From assembly GCF_014197265.1 (NCBI RefSeq), contig NZ_JACIFH010000001.1, forward strand, positions 1,798,001-1,862,000: DNA of 64,000 nucleotides, in the 5' to 3' direction. Shown here in pieces: positions 17,834 through 27,250 of this stretch (positions within the stretch are counted from its first letter, which is position 1; each line of letters starts with the position of its first letter). The position numbers were made by a program, and so were the translations under genes. The notes below the pieces were generated by a model. It saw only the letters and a program-made list of their open reading frames with translations, was not told where the DNA came from and did no database searches. The stretch comes from Microbacterium invictum (GTDB lineage: Bacteria > Actinomycetota > Actinomycetes > Actinomycetales > Microbacteriaceae).

Positions 17834-20809
17834 ATGCCTGCGCGCACGTCTCGGATGATCGGTCGCGACGCCGAGCTCGCGGTTCTGCGTGATGCCCTCG
17901 ACGCCGGACGCGCCGGCCATCCGCGGGTCGTCGTCGTGCGCGGCGAGGCCGGGATCGGCAAGACGCGGCTGCTGCAGGAGTTCCGCGCGGCGGCGAGCGC
18001 ACTCGGCGGCACTCCGCCGATCACCTTCGCGGTCGGCCAATGCGTCGACATGGGTGAGATCGGCAGTCCGTTCACCCCGATCCGCCGGCTGCTGCGCGAG
18101 CTGTACGCCACCGTCGGCGACGACGTGTTCCGCGCGGCCGCGCAGACCCCGACGGTCGTCGCGACCCTCGCGGCCCTGCTGCCCGAGCTGACCACCGACG
18201 CCACTCCAGCCGACACCGGCGCCGACTACATCACCGAGTCGATCGAGCGGGTCATCGAGAGTCTCAGCCAGGATCATCATCTGGTCGTCATCATCGAGGA
18301 CCTGCACTGGGCGGATGCCGCGACCCTGGCCCTGCTGAAGACCTTGGCCGTCACGCTGCGCGGCGCCCACGTCACGATCGTGATGACGTACCGGTCCGAC
18401 GACGTCGGGCGCGGGCACCCGCTGCGTCCGGTGCTCGCCGAGCTCGACCGCAACCGCACCGTCACGGGTCTGGATATCGGGCGCCTCAGCCCGGCCGAGA
18501 CGGTCGAGCTGGCCCGCGCGGTGGCCGGGGCCGCCGACACCGGGGCGATCGACACGATCGTGAAGCGCAGCGACGGCATCCCGTTCTTCGTCGAGGAGCT
18601 GGCCGAGCTCGACGCGAACGAGGCGCTCCCCGACACCCTGCGCGACCTGGTCCTGGCGCGGTTCGAACGTCTCAGCGACACCGGACGCGAAGCGACCGGA
18701 CTGGTCGCTGCCGGAGGCGTGCGCGTCGAGGGCAGTCTTCTCGAGACCGTGCACGACGGCGACCGCGAAGCGCTGCGCGCCGGGTTGCGCGAGGCGCTGG
18801 CCGCCCACGTGCTCGAAACCAGCGGCGAGGGGTACGCGTTCCGTCACGCGCTGATCCAGGAAGCCGTGCACGACGACCTGCTGCCCAGCGAGCGCGCCGA
18901 GCTGCACGCCCGCTACGCGGCGGCGCTGCAGCGGCAGGTCGATGCGGGGCACGCCGAGGTCGCGGCCGAGGCCGCCGAGCACTGGCTGGCCGCCCGCGAC
19001 CTGCCGCGCGCCTTCGACGCGATGGTGATCGCCCGCCGCCACGCCGATTCGACGTGGGCGCCGATCACCGCGGCCCGGCTGGGTGAGCGTCTGGTCGAGC
19101 TGTGGGATCGGGTTCCGGATGCCGCGGCCCGCACCGGCCTGTCACGTGCGCAGCTGTACGCCGACACCGCCGCCGCGTGGCGCCTTCAGGACTCCGCCCG
19201 GGCGATGCGACTAGCCCGCGCGGGACTGGCGGTCACCCCCGCCGACGACGTGCTCGGACGCGCTCAGCTGTACGCCGAGATCGCCAGCGCCCACGGCAAC
19301 GCCGGTCGCATCTCCGAGATGATCACGGCGGTCGACTCGGCGCTGGATCTGCTCGACGACACCGCGCCGGCCCATGCGCTGCTGCGCGCGCGGGCTCTGG
19401 GGCTCAAGGTGACCGGTGCGGCCTCGGCGGTCGGCGGTGAGGACGAACGACAGCGCATCGCGGCGGCGGCACTTCACGCGGCGGAACTCAGCGGTGATGC
19501 CGTCGCACTGGCGACCTGCCTCATGCATCTCACCTGGCCGCTGATCGACCGGGGGCACCTCGATGAGGCTCTGGCGTACATCGCCCGGATCGCCGCCCTC
19601 GACCTGCCGGCCGACCGGCGACTCCACGCGACCATCTCGGAGCTCGACACGCTCGTGCGTGCCGGACGGTTCGATGAGGCCGTCGAGCGGGCCACGGCCG
19701 CGATCGCCCTCGCGATGGAGGTGGGCCTCGACCGCAGCATGGGAGCGCTCCTCGCGTCGAATCGCGCCGAGGCGCTGCTGGCGCGCGGCGACGCTGTCGA
19801 AGGTGAAGCGGTCGCCCGCCGCTGCCTGGACATGCTCGCCGGGGTGCCGACTTTCCGTTCGTTCTCCCTGCGGCTGATCGCTCTGGCCGCCTCGTGGGAC
19901 GACCGGGCGGACGAGGCCGAAGAGATCCGGCGACGCGAGAGCGCGGACATCGCCGCGGTGCAGGCCGAGGACCCCGAGGAGAAGATCGGGTGGGCCGAGT
20001 TCGATACCGAGGTGGCGCTGAACCGTGCCGAGGGACACGCAGACGACGCCGTTCGCGCAGCTCTGGTCGACGCCGCGGTCACCGCCGCGCTCGTGCTCGA
20101 CGACGAGGACTTCCTGCAGGGACCGGGCACCTCGCGTCGGCTGCTGCCCGGCGCGGTCCGGGCGCTGGCCGAGGCCGACCTGCTCGGCCTCGACGTCGAC
20201 CGGCGGGAGCGGCTGCGCACCACCGTGACGGCTGCCGTCGCGAGTCAGCCCGACGATGCGCCCGGTCGTGCGTTCGCCGCGCTGTGGGCAGCCGAGTCCG
20301 CGCGCGGCGGCGCGGCGCCGATCGGGCCGTGGCGACAGGCGGTGACGATGGCCGACGAGCGCCTGATTCCGGTCCGGTTCCTGCATTACGCGCGGTACCG
20401 GCTCGCGGAGTCGCTCATCGCGTCCGGCGACCGGGATGAGGCCGGTGCGCTGTTGACCTGTATCGTCGCCGACGCGCCGAGCGACGGTGCCGCCGTCACC
20501 GCCCGCTGGGCTCGAGAGCTCTCCGTGCGCGCCGGACTCACGATCCTCGGCACGCAGGGAACCCACGGGTCGGATGCCGGGGGTGCCGGCGTCGCGGCCG
20601 GCATCGCCACGCTGACGCGCCGGGAGCGACAGGTGCTCGCGCTCGTGGCCGAGGGGCTCACCAACCCGCAGATCGGTCAGCGACTGTTCATCTCGCCGAA
20701 GACCGCATCGGTGCACGTGTCGGCGATTCTCACGAAGATCGGCGCGACCAATCGCGCCGAGGCCGCCGCGCTGTATGCGGCCGAAGACGATGCCGTACCG
20801 GCCGAGTGA
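17834..20809 (+). CDS. LuxR-family (LAL/MalT-like) ATPase transcriptional regulator
   Basis: The 991-residue regulator begins with an AAA-type ATPase module: Walker A GEAGIGKT at about 37-44 and Walker B LVVIIEDLHWAD at about 150-160. A long helical, TPR-like region follows. A C-terminal LuxR helix-turn-helix (about 930-985) contains LTRRERQVLALVAEGLTNPQIG and ISPKTASVHVS. Such proteins bind an inducer and ATP, then activate a nearby operon. The start at 17834 opens the conserved MIGRDAEL segment; an upstream ATG at 17780 is possible but adds unconserved residues. No target operon follows directly; the next coding sequence is a tiny one at 21073. Confidence 0.88.
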   Translation: MPARTSRMIGRDAELAVLRDALDAGRAGHPRVVVVRGEAGIGKTRLLQEFRAAASALGGTPPITFAVGQCVDMGEIGSPFTPIRRLLRELYATVGDDVFRAAAQTPTVVATLAALLPELTTDATPADTGADYITESIERVIESLSQDHHLVVIIEDLHWADAATLALLKTLAVTLRGAHVTIVMTYRSDDVGRGHPLRPVLAELDRNRTVTGLDIGRLSPAETVELARAVAGAADTGAIDTIVKRSDGIPFFVEELAELDANEALPDTLRDLVLARFERLSDTGREATGLVAAGGVRVEGSLLETVHDGDREALRAGLREALAAHVLETSGEGYAFRHALIQEAVHDDLLPSERAELHARYAAALQRQVDAGHAEVAAEAAEHWLAARDLPRAFDAMVIARRHADSTWAPITAARLGERLVELWDRVPDAAARTGLSRAQLYADTAAAWRLQDSARAMRLARAGLAVTPADDVLGRAQLYAEIASAHGNAGRISEMITAVDSALDLLDDTAPAHALLRARALGLKVTGAASAVGGEDERQRIAAAALHAAELSGDAVALATCLMHLTWPLIDRGHLDEALAYIARIAALDLPADRRLHATISELDTLVRAGRFDEAVERATAAIALAMEVGLDRSMGALLASNRAEALLARGDAVEGEAVARRCLDMLAGVPTFRSFSLRLIALAASWDDRADEAEEIRRRESADIAAVQAEDPEEKIGWAEFDTEVALNRAEGHADDAVRAALVDAAVTAALVLDDEDFLQGPGTSRRLLPGAVRALAEADLLGLDVDRRERLRTTVTAAVASQPDDAPGRAFAALWAAESARGGAAPIGPWRQAVTMADERLIPVRFLHYARYRLAESLIASGDRDEAGALLTCIVADAPSDGAAVTARWARELSVRAGLTILGTQGTHGSDAGGAGVAAGIATLTRRERQVLALVAEGLTNPQIGQRLFISPKTASVHVSAILTKIGATNRAEAAALYAAEDDAVPAE

Positions 20810-21072
20810 ATGACAGGTCAGCCGTGCCCGATCGGCACTGTGGCCTGGATTGCCGCCGCAGCGGCGGGCTGAGCCGCCGACGCGGCTCACTAGGGCGGTT
20901 CTGAGACGCCTTAGCCGCGTCGCAGCATGACCCACCGCGCAAACTAGGGCGCTCGCAGGCGCGAAGATGGGGCATCCGCCCGATGAGCGGCACACACCTT
21001 AGCGAGGAAAGTCGTACCTGTCAGCAGCACCGGATCCGGAAGCACCGGAACCGTCCCAGACAGGAGACCGAC

Positions 21073-21267
21073 ATGAACGCCACCGTCCACACCGCCTACG
21101 TCCTCGACCAGCACCGCGCCGCCGTGCTCGACCGCGAGAACGAGCTGCTCCGCCGCCAGGCGGAGCGTCCCGCCGCCGGACCGCACCGCCTGACCGGGTT
21201 TGCCGTCGTCACCGACTGGCTCACCGCCATCGTGCGACGGCCTCGCGCACCGCTGGCCGCCCACTGA
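21073..21267 (+). CDS. Small hypothetical protein (64 residues)
   Basis: A good AGGAGA Shine-Dalgarno lies six bases before an ATG that opens a 64-codon frame. The product starts MNATVHTAYVLDQHRAAVL and is basic and helical (ENELLRRQAERPAAG), with no signal peptide. I recognise no family. A perfect terminator hairpin follows at 21322-21347, which supports a real short transcript. It lies downstream of the LuxR regulator gene and upstream of the DNA ligase gene. Confidence 0.5.
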   Translation: MNATVHTAYVLDQHRAAVLDRENELLRRQAERPAAGPHRLTGFAVVTDWLTAIVRRPRAPLAAH

Positions 21268-21321
21268 CACCACATCTCTCCTGACTGGGGACGGTGTCGC
21301 GGTGGGGACCGGCGACACAAC

Positions 21322-21347
21322 GGGGCGGAGCCGCAAGGCTCCGCCCC
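21322..21347 (+). terminator. Intrinsic terminator, 11-bp perfect stem
   Basis: GGGGCGGAGCC pairs exactly with GGCTCCGCCCC around a GCAA tetraloop, followed by TTCACC. It closes the transcript of the 64-residue reading frame and insulates the ligase gene, which begins 91 bp on. Confidence 0.85.
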
Positions 21348-21438
21348 TTCACCGTGCCGGGGCGTGGACGGTGAGGCCTCGGGCGCGTCCACGGGCAACA
21401 CCTTTCGCGCAGCCGCCCCGGCGAGGCAGGATGGGGCG

Positions 21439-22482
21439 GTGGCCTACGAGATCCCCGCGCCCATGCTCGCCAAGTCGGTGCCCGACATCCCCGATCCGGC
21501 GACGACACCGGGCGGCCTGTCGTTCGAGCCCAAATGGGACGGGTTCCGTGCGCTGGTGTCGTGGGACGGTTCCGGGGTCGAACTGGGCTCGCGCGGCGCG
21601 AAGCCGCTGACCCGCTACTTCCCCGAGCTGGTCGACGCGTGCGCGAGGCTGCTTCCGGAGCCGTGCCTGCTCGACGGCGAGATCGTCGTCGCCGACGGCG
21701 AGCCGGGGTCGCAGCGGCTGCAGTGGGAGATCCTGTCGCAGCGCATCCACCCGGCCGCGTCGCGGGTGAAGATGCTGAGTGAGACCTACCCGGCGATGTT
21801 CGTCGCGTTCGATCTGCTCGCGCGCGGCGACCGCGACCTGCAGGAGGCGCCGTTCGCCGAGCGCCGGTCCGAGCTGGAGGCGCTGCTGGCCGGCATCCCG
21901 CATCCCATCCATCTCACGCGCACGACGGAGGATCCCGAACTCGCGCGACGGTGGCTGGCCGAGTTCGAGGGCGCGGGCCTCGACGGTGTCGTCGCCAAGC
22001 CGCTCGCCCAGCCGTATGCGCCGGGCAAGCGCACGATGTTCAAGATCAAGCACGCGCGCACGGCCGACGTGGTCGCGCTCGGCTACCGGATCCACAAGAG
22101 CGGCGAAGGCGTCGGGTCGCTGCTGGTCGGGCTGTACGACGCCGACGGCGTGCTGCGCAACGTCGGCGGCGTCGCCGCGTGGAGCAATGCGCGCCGGCTC
22201 GAGCTGGTCGACGAGCTCGCACCCCTGGTCGAGGTGGATGCCGCGGGGCAGACGGTCACAGGCGAGACCGACCGCTCGCGGTTCAGCGGGTCGAAGGACG
22301 TGTCGTTCGTGCGGCTGCGGCCCGAGCGCGTGCTCGAGGTGCGCTACGACCAGCTCGAGGGTCACCGGTTCCGGCACACCGTGCAGTTCGAGCGGTGGCG
22401 GCCCGACCGCGAGGCCCGCTCGTGCATGTTCTCGCAGCTCGAGCAGGTCTCGGCGTACGACCTCTCCGAGGTGCTGGGCTGA
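21439..22482 (+). CDS. Stand-alone ATP-dependent DNA ligase (LigC/LigD-ligase type)
   Basis: The 347-residue protein holds the adenylation domain, with the active-site lysine K32 in EPKWDGFR, then DGEIV, TMFKIKH and the other nucleotidyl-transferase motifs. A C-terminal OB-fold domain contains VRPERVLEVRYDQ-like motif VI. The size fits actinobacterial LigC or the detached ligase module of LigD, which seal breaks in non-homologous end joining and base excision repair. The GTG at 21439 is chosen because it begins the conserved YEIPAPMLAKSV. The gene converges on the AspT gene with one base between the stops. Confidence 0.88.
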   Translation: MAYEIPAPMLAKSVPDIPDPATTPGGLSFEPKWDGFRALVSWDGSGVELGSRGAKPLTRYFPELVDACARLLPEPCLLDGEIVVADGEPGSQRLQWEILSQRIHPAASRVKMLSETYPAMFVAFDLLARGDRDLQEAPFAERRSELEALLAGIPHPIHLTRTTEDPELARRWLAEFEGAGLDGVVAKPLAQPYAPGKRTMFKIKHARTADVVALGYRIHKSGEGVGSLLVGLYDADGVLRNVGGVAAWSNARRLELVDELAPLVEVDAAGQTVTGETDRSRFSGSKDVSFVRLRPERVLEVRYDQLEGHRFRHTVQFERWRPDREARSCMFSQLEQVSAYDLSEVLG

Positions 22483-22483
22483 A

Positions 22484-24064
22484 TCAGAGCAGGATGATCA
22501 CCTGCGCGACGACGATCTTGACGACCATCGCCGCGGGATAGATGAGGCTGTAGCCGAGCGCGACGCGGGGGTCGAAGTTCGTGCGCTCCTGGGCGAACGC
22601 GAGCAGCGCCGGGTTGGTCATCGCACCGCCGACGACTCCCGACAGGCGCGTGCCGCCGAGGCGGAACACATGGCGCATGACGAGGTAGGTGCCGCCGACG
22701 ACGATCGTCGTCATCACCGCGCCCAGTGCGAGGAGCGTCACCACCTCGCCCGACACGATCGCCGCCACGATCTGCGAGCCGGCTTTGATGCCCGCGAACG
22801 CGAGGAAGACGAGCAGCCCGAACTCGGCGAGCACGGTGGCCGCGGTGTTGGGGAGAGTGACCGGTACCGAGCCGATGCGCCGCACGCGCCCCAGCACGAG
22901 CCCGATGATCAGCGCCCCGGCGGCGAAGCCGAAGCTGAACGCACCGCCACCGGGCAGGGGGATCTGGACGACCCCGACCAGCAGTCCGATCGTGATGCCG
23001 ATGCCGAGGGCCGCCGGATTGGTGTCGGTGTTGCCGCGCTCGGAGTCGCCGAGGTAAGCCGAGACCTCCGGCATCCGCTTCTTCGGCCCGACCACCCGCA
23101 GCCGGTCGCCCTGCTGCACGACGGCGTCGGATGTCGCGAGGAGATCGACGTCGCCGCGACGGATCCGCACGATCGACGCCCCGAACTTCTCGCGCAGTCC
23201 GAGACTCGCGATGGTGCGGCCCGACAGGCCGGGCGTGGACAGGATGATGCGCCGGTAGTCGAGGCTGCTGCGTTCGCCGACGACGTCGATCGACGACGTG
23301 TGGCCGAGTTCGGTGGTCACCGCGTCCACCTCGTCCTTCGGCCCGACGACGTTGACGACTGCTCCTTCGGGGAGCTCGGTCTCGTCGTCGGCGACATCCA
23401 TCGATGTGCCGCCCTTGCCGCGCAGACGCGAGATCGTGATGCGTCCGCCGTGACGGTGCGCGAGGTCGCCGACCGTGGGGTGCGAGGCCGTGTCGACACG
23501 GACCGCCTTGTCGACGATGGGTACCGGGGTGTCGGTGTCGGAGCCGCGGTGACGCAATGCCAGCCACACGCCGATCATGGCGCCGATGACGCCGTAGACG
23601 TACGCGCTCGCGTAGCCGACCGTGGCTTCAGGGCTGCCGCCGGTCGCGGCCAGGGCGGGTGTGTTGGTCATCGCGCCGGCGAAGGTTCCGGCGATCGTCT
23701 CGGGGGTGACGCCCAGCATCCGCCCGAGGAGGAACCCCGCGGCTGCGGCGGCCAGCAGGAAGGCGATGTCGGCGAGGATCGTGGCGTACGACGACCGCAG
23801 TGCGTTGAAGAACCCCGGGCCGGCGATGACGCCGGTGCAGAACGCGAAGACGATCACGCCGAGGTCCCCCACGGCGGCGGGAATCTCGAGAGTCACGCCC
23901 TGCGAGACGGCCCACGCGTTGAGGCCGATCGCGGCGAACAGCACGCCGACCGCGCCCAGCGAAATGCCGCCCACGCGCACGCGGCCGAGCGCGGCCCCGA
24001 GCCCGACCAGCAGGAAGAGGGTGATCGACGGCTGCTGCTGCAGGAATTCGAAGATGGTGGTCAC
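22484..24064 (-). CDS. AspT/YidE-type transporter (aspartate:alanine exchanger family)
   Basis: The 526-residue protein has the duplicated AspT layout: five or so spans (about 14-175), two TrkA-C domains in the middle (about 200-345), and a second membrane half (about 355-526). The halves share GTFAGAMTNTPALAA and GVVGGAMTNPALLAF, the family signature. AspT itself exchanges aspartate for alanine, but most homologues have unknown substrates, and RCK/TrkA-C domains suggest control by a ligand. It starts at a GTG 4 bp after the deazaflavin reductase gene and is probably in the same operon. Confidence 0.85.
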   Translation of the reverse strand: MTTIFEFLQQQPSITLFLLVGLGAALGRVRVGGISLGAVGVLFAAIGLNAWAVSQGVTLEIPAAVGDLGVIVFAFCTGVIAGPGFFNALRSSYATILADIAFLLAAAAAGFLLGRMLGVTPETIAGTFAGAMTNTPALAATGGSPEATVGYASAYVYGVIGAMIGVWLALRHRGSDTDTPVPIVDKAVRVDTASHPTVGDLAHRHGGRITISRLRGKGGTSMDVADDETELPEGAVVNVVGPKDEVDAVTTELGHTSSIDVVGERSSLDYRRIILSTPGLSGRTIASLGLREKFGASIVRIRRGDVDLLATSDAVVQQGDRLRVVGPKKRMPEVSAYLGDSERGNTDTNPAALGIGITIGLLVGVVQIPLPGGGAFSFGFAAGALIIGLVLGRVRRIGSVPVTLPNTAATVLAEFGLLVFLAFAGIKAGSQIVAAIVSGEVVTLLALGAVMTTIVVGGTYLVMRHVFRLGGTRLSGVVGGAMTNPALLAFAQERTNFDPRVALGYSLIYPAAMVVKIVVAQVIILL

Positions 24065-24068
24065 GGTC

Positions 24069-24536
24069 TCAGCGCAGCCCGGGCGGCGTGAACTCGACCA
24101 TCGGCGCGGGTGCGGTGCTGCCGGTGGCCGCTTCCATCGCGGCGGACAGCTGCTCCCAGGCCTGCGGGTGGGCTGCGGCGTAGCGGGCGAAGGATGCCGC
24201 TGCCTCGTCCTCGCTCAGAAAGCGCACGTTCGCGCGGATCCGTCGCGCCCGGCCGATGCTGAGGTAGGCCACGCCGTTGGCCCGCAGATTGCGGTACCAC
24301 TGCGAACCAGAGCCGAGTCCGGAGGCCACGCGGATGACGTTGTGCGAACGCTCCACCACCTCGACCACGACGTATCGCGGTGTGTGCGAGACGCGGCCCA
24401 GGTGCTCGATCATGAGCAGCCGGTCGCCCAGCAGCCACCCGAGACCGACTCGGTAGAGCCCGATGGGCATGCGCATGAGCCACGGGGTCTTCAGCAGCCG
24501 TGCGGTGATGCGGGCGGTTCTGTTCGGGGCGGTCAT
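24069..24536 (-). CDS. Deazaflavin-dependent oxidoreductase, nitroreductase-like
   Basis: The 155-residue product has a split-barrel reductase pattern: LLMIEHLGRVSHTPRYVVVEVVE, then IRVASGLGSGSQWYRNLRAN, then a helical C terminus. This fits the F420-dependent nitroreductase family and is distinct from the copy at 14237. The ATG at 24536 overlaps the TGA of the LigD-polymerase gene (ATGA), so the two are translationally coupled. What a deazaflavin enzyme does between a repair polymerase and a transporter is not obvious. Confidence 0.82.
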   Translation of the reverse strand: MTAPNRTARITARLLKTPWLMRMPIGLYRVGLGWLLGDRLLMIEHLGRVSHTPRYVVVEVVERSHNVIRVASGLGSGSQWYRNLRANGVAYLSIGRARRIRANVRFLSEDEAAASFARYAAAHPQAWEQLSAAMEAATGSTAPAPMVEFTPPGLR

Positions 24537-25561
24537 GCGTCGTCGTCCCAATTCGCGGCGTTCATCCGGCTGGGCTGCACGCGCGGCGGCTCGCCCGGCA
24601 TCTTCGGGAACTCGGGCGGGAACGGCAGCTCTCCGAGCCCCTCGTCGACGTCGCGCCGCCACCACTCGAGCAGGGTGTCGATCCGCCCCGGCGATGACTG
24701 CAGCTTCTCCCATGGGTCGCCCACCTCGGCGAGGCGTTCGGGCACGGTGCGGACGGTGAATGCGGCCGGGTCGACACCGGCATCCAGTTCCTCCCACGTG
24801 ATCGGCGTCGCCACCGTCGCGGTCGGCAGGGCCCGCGGGCTGTATGCACCGGCCATCGTGCGGTCGCGGTTGGCCTGGTTGAAATCGATGAAGATGCGCT
24901 CGCCGCGCTCCTCTTTCCACCAGTTCATGGTCACCTTGTCGGGCATGCGCCGCTCCAGTTCGCGCCCGGCTGCGATGACGGCGTGCCGCACATCGAGAAA
25001 CTCATGGGTGGGTTCGATGGGGCAGAAGACGTGGATGCCGCGGTTCCCACTCGTCTTCAGCCAGGCCTCCAGGCCGGCTTCGCGGAGGACTTCGCGCAGT
25101 GCGGGGGCGACTGCTGCGGCATCCGCGAAATCAGTTCCCGGCTGCGGATCGAGGTCGATGCGCAGCTCGACGGGGTTGTCGGTGTCGGCGGCGAGCGAGG
25201 CCCACGGGTGGAAGACAATGGTGTTCATCTGGATCGCCCACACGATCGCGGCGGCTTCGTTCAGGACGACCTGTGGATGTCGGCGGCCGCTGTTGTAGGT
25301 GCACATGACCTGGTCGACGAAAGCGGGCGCGCCCTTGGGTGGGTTCTTCGAGAAGAAGCTCTCGCCGTCGACACCGTCGGGAAACCGCTCGAGCGACACG
25401 GGGCGGTGTCCGTTGGCGCGCAGGAACGGCTCGGCGACCGCGATCGCGTACTCGGCGAGCTCGCGCTTGGTGATGCCCAGTTCGGGCCAGATGAGGCGAT
25501 TGGGGCTCGATAGCCCGACGTCCCGCTCGCCGACGGTCAGGGTGATGCGCTCGGAGGCCAT
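24533..25561 (-). CDS. LigD-type primase-polymerase domain protein (NHEJ)
   Basis: This 342-residue protein is an archaeo-eukaryotic primase-type polymerase of the LigD PolDom family. The metal-binding motif DLDP is at 136-139, SGNRGIHV at 171-178 and the third carboxylate at D226 in IDFNQAN. The C-terminal WEEL and WEKL segments are usual. PolDom adds ribo- or deoxynucleotides at broken ends in Ku-dependent end joining. Here it lacks fused ligase and nuclease domains, and a separate ligase lies 2 kb away. No ku gene is in the window. Confidence 0.9.
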   Translation of the reverse strand: MASERITLTVGERDVGLSSPNRLIWPELGITKRELAEYAIAVAEPFLRANGHRPVSLERFPDGVDGESFFSKNPPKGAPAFVDQVMCTYNSGRRHPQVVLNEAAAIVWAIQMNTIVFHPWASLAADTDNPVELRIDLDPQPGTDFADAAAVAPALREVLREAGLEAWLKTSGNRGIHVFCPIEPTHEFLDVRHAVIAAGRELERRMPDKVTMNWWKEERGERIFIDFNQANRDRTMAGAYSPRALPTATVATPITWEELDAGVDPAAFTVRTVPERLAEVGDPWEKLQSSPGRIDTLLEWWRRDVDEGLGELPFPPEFPKMPGEPPRVQPSRMNAANWDDDA

Positions 25562-25949
25562 GCTCCGAACCTACGGGTTTCGGCGTGTGTCGAGAAGTGC
25601 CGTGCGCGGTGGACACGAGCGCGTGGTCCCGCTGGGTTCAGGCTGACGGGTGCACCCGACGGGCACGCGCCGACGGGCGTTCCGCCGGGCTCCGCACGAC
25701 GGCGGCCCTGCACAGTCCCGCTCGGGCGGGCGCCCCGGGACGCCCCTGCACACAGGACGGACCCGCAGCGGCGCGGATATACCTGCGGCCGTCGTGCGGG
25801 TCCGAAATCTGTGGATACTGCGGTTTCACCGCGGCTTCTTGGGTATGACGATACCCGGTTCGGCGCCGCATTACGAGGGGTCGAGCCGGGATTAATCACA
25901 TTCGGCGAGAACACGGGCGCGAGCCGGAGCACGGGCCGCGCGAGGGGAT
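25562..25949. other. 388-bp intergenic region, no gene identified
   Basis: This is the upstream region of the LigD-polymerase operon. About 230 bp are very GC-rich and can be read through on both strands, but the translations look like spurious Arg/Pro/Gly-rich products. The stretch 25790-25900 is less GC-rich and holds a GGGTAT-GACG-ATACCC hairpin (25849-25864), which could be an operator. I see no tRNA or clear terminator. Confidence 0.5.
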
Positions 25950-27140
25950 TCACCCCGCGAGCGCGATGACCGGGGCGAGGTCGTCACGGGTGAGCGTGAT
26001 CCACGGGCCTGCCGGGTCGAGCAGGATGCCGGTGATGTCGGGGTCGGCGGCAAGCGCCTTGCCGAGCTGCTCCGCCGTCAGCGGCAGGGGCCGTTCGTCG
26101 CGACCCTGGACGAGCACTTCGAGCGGGTGACTGAAGATCTGCAGCAGGCGCGCGCCCGCTTCGGTGCGCACCTCGGCGAGGCCCACCCGCGCGGAGTCGT
26201 CGGCCTTCCCGGCTGCAACCCAGAACTTGGCGCGGGTGAGCGCGTCGGCGATGTCGGCCGCCGTCGCATCGGTGCGCGGCCTCGCGAGCAGGTTCTTCAG
26301 CGGGAACCCCTCGTCGGCCTCTTCGACCGACTTCTGGATCAGCTGGGACGGCAGGATGATCCGCGCCTGCGGCGTCGCGTGGTCGATGATGAGTCCGGCG
26401 TACGGTCCCTCGATGACGTTGCGCAGCACGACCTGCGCCGGCTGGCCGACGGCAGAGGTCTTCGTGTCGCCGTCCGATGCGATGCTCCGCTGCAGCGCCT
26501 CGCCTCCGGTGAACGCCAGCAGGAACCGCTTGTCGTCGATCGCCGACACAGCGAGGGTGAGCTGCTTGCCTTCGGCGAGGAGGGACTTCGCGTCGCCGCG
26601 CACGCGCACGTACAGGTTGCCCTGCAGCGACTGCCGCATCGCGTTCATGATGTCGAGGTTGCCGGGCTTCTCGGGCAGCGCCGCGAGCGCACTGCGCAGC
26701 ACCACGTTGTCGGGGAGTCCGGGAACCTTCTCGGTCTGCGCGGGCGCTTCGGCGGGCGGCTGCTTTCGAGTGGATGCCGGTGGCGTGGATGCCGCGGGCT
26801 TGCCGTACGTCGACACCGAGATGTTCACGTGCGGCACCGGCTCGGCGGGAGTCTCCGGTTCCGTCGCGCCGACGACCGCCGCGTCGCCGGTATCGGAAGC
26901 GGTGTCCGCGGCGACGGCCTCGGGCGTGCCGGAGTCGCTGTTCGCGGAGACGGCTCCGGACATGCCGCGGTCGGCGGCTCCGGGCGTTCCGTCGGCGACG
27001 GCTCCGGCTGCTCCGTCGGCGACGGCTCCGGCATCCGTCACCACGGCATTGTCCGTCGAGGTGACGGCATCGTCCGGTCCCGGCGCGTCGGCGGAAGGGG
27101 TCTCGGACTGGGCTTTGGAGCGGCGGGAGAACAGTGCCAT
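25950..27140 (-). CDS. SseB-family protein with disordered N-terminal extension
   Basis: The 396-residue product has two parts. Residues 1-110 are low-complexity Ala/Asp/Gly/Thr-rich sequence with repeats such as AVADGAAGAVADGTPGA. The remainder looks like an SseB domain, including VLRSALAALPEKPGNLDIMNAM and a C-terminal region with PLEVLVQGRDERPLPLTAEQL and DPAGPWITLTRDD. SseB domains are widespread, poorly understood modules in Actinobacteria. Transcription runs toward the LigD-polymerase operon, 388 bp on. Confidence 0.7.
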   Translation of the reverse strand: MALFSRRSKAQSETPSADAPGPDDAVTSTDNAVVTDAGAVADGAAGAVADGTPGAADRGMSGAVSANSDSGTPEAVAADTASDTGDAAVVGATEPETPAEPVPHVNISVSTYGKPAASTPPASTRKQPPAEAPAQTEKVPGLPDNVVLRSALAALPEKPGNLDIMNAMRQSLQGNLYVRVRGDAKSLLAEGKQLTLAVSAIDDKRFLLAFTGGEALQRSIASDGDTKTSAVGQPAQVVLRNVIEGPYAGLIIDHATPQARIILPSQLIQKSVEEADEGFPLKNLLARPRTDATAADIADALTRAKFWVAAGKADDSARVGLAEVRTEAGARLLQIFSHPLEVLVQGRDERPLPLTAEQLGKALAADPDITGILLDPAGPWITLTRDDLAPVIALAG

Positions 27141-27250
27141 CGTGCCAGCCTAACCGCGAGCCCGCCCGGTTCTGTCTCCGCCGACTGGGCCGTGGTGACC
27201 ACTTCGCCGCGCGCGGTCGCGGTCGTCTCGGTCACGATGACGACTCCGCC

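Noticed and set aside
25537..25953. 138-codon minus-strand frame ahead of the LigD-polymerase gene
   Set aside because: Its product is Arg/Pro/Gly/Ser-rich without any recognisable domain, and its 3' end overlaps the start of the polymerase gene. The region is better read as non-coding.
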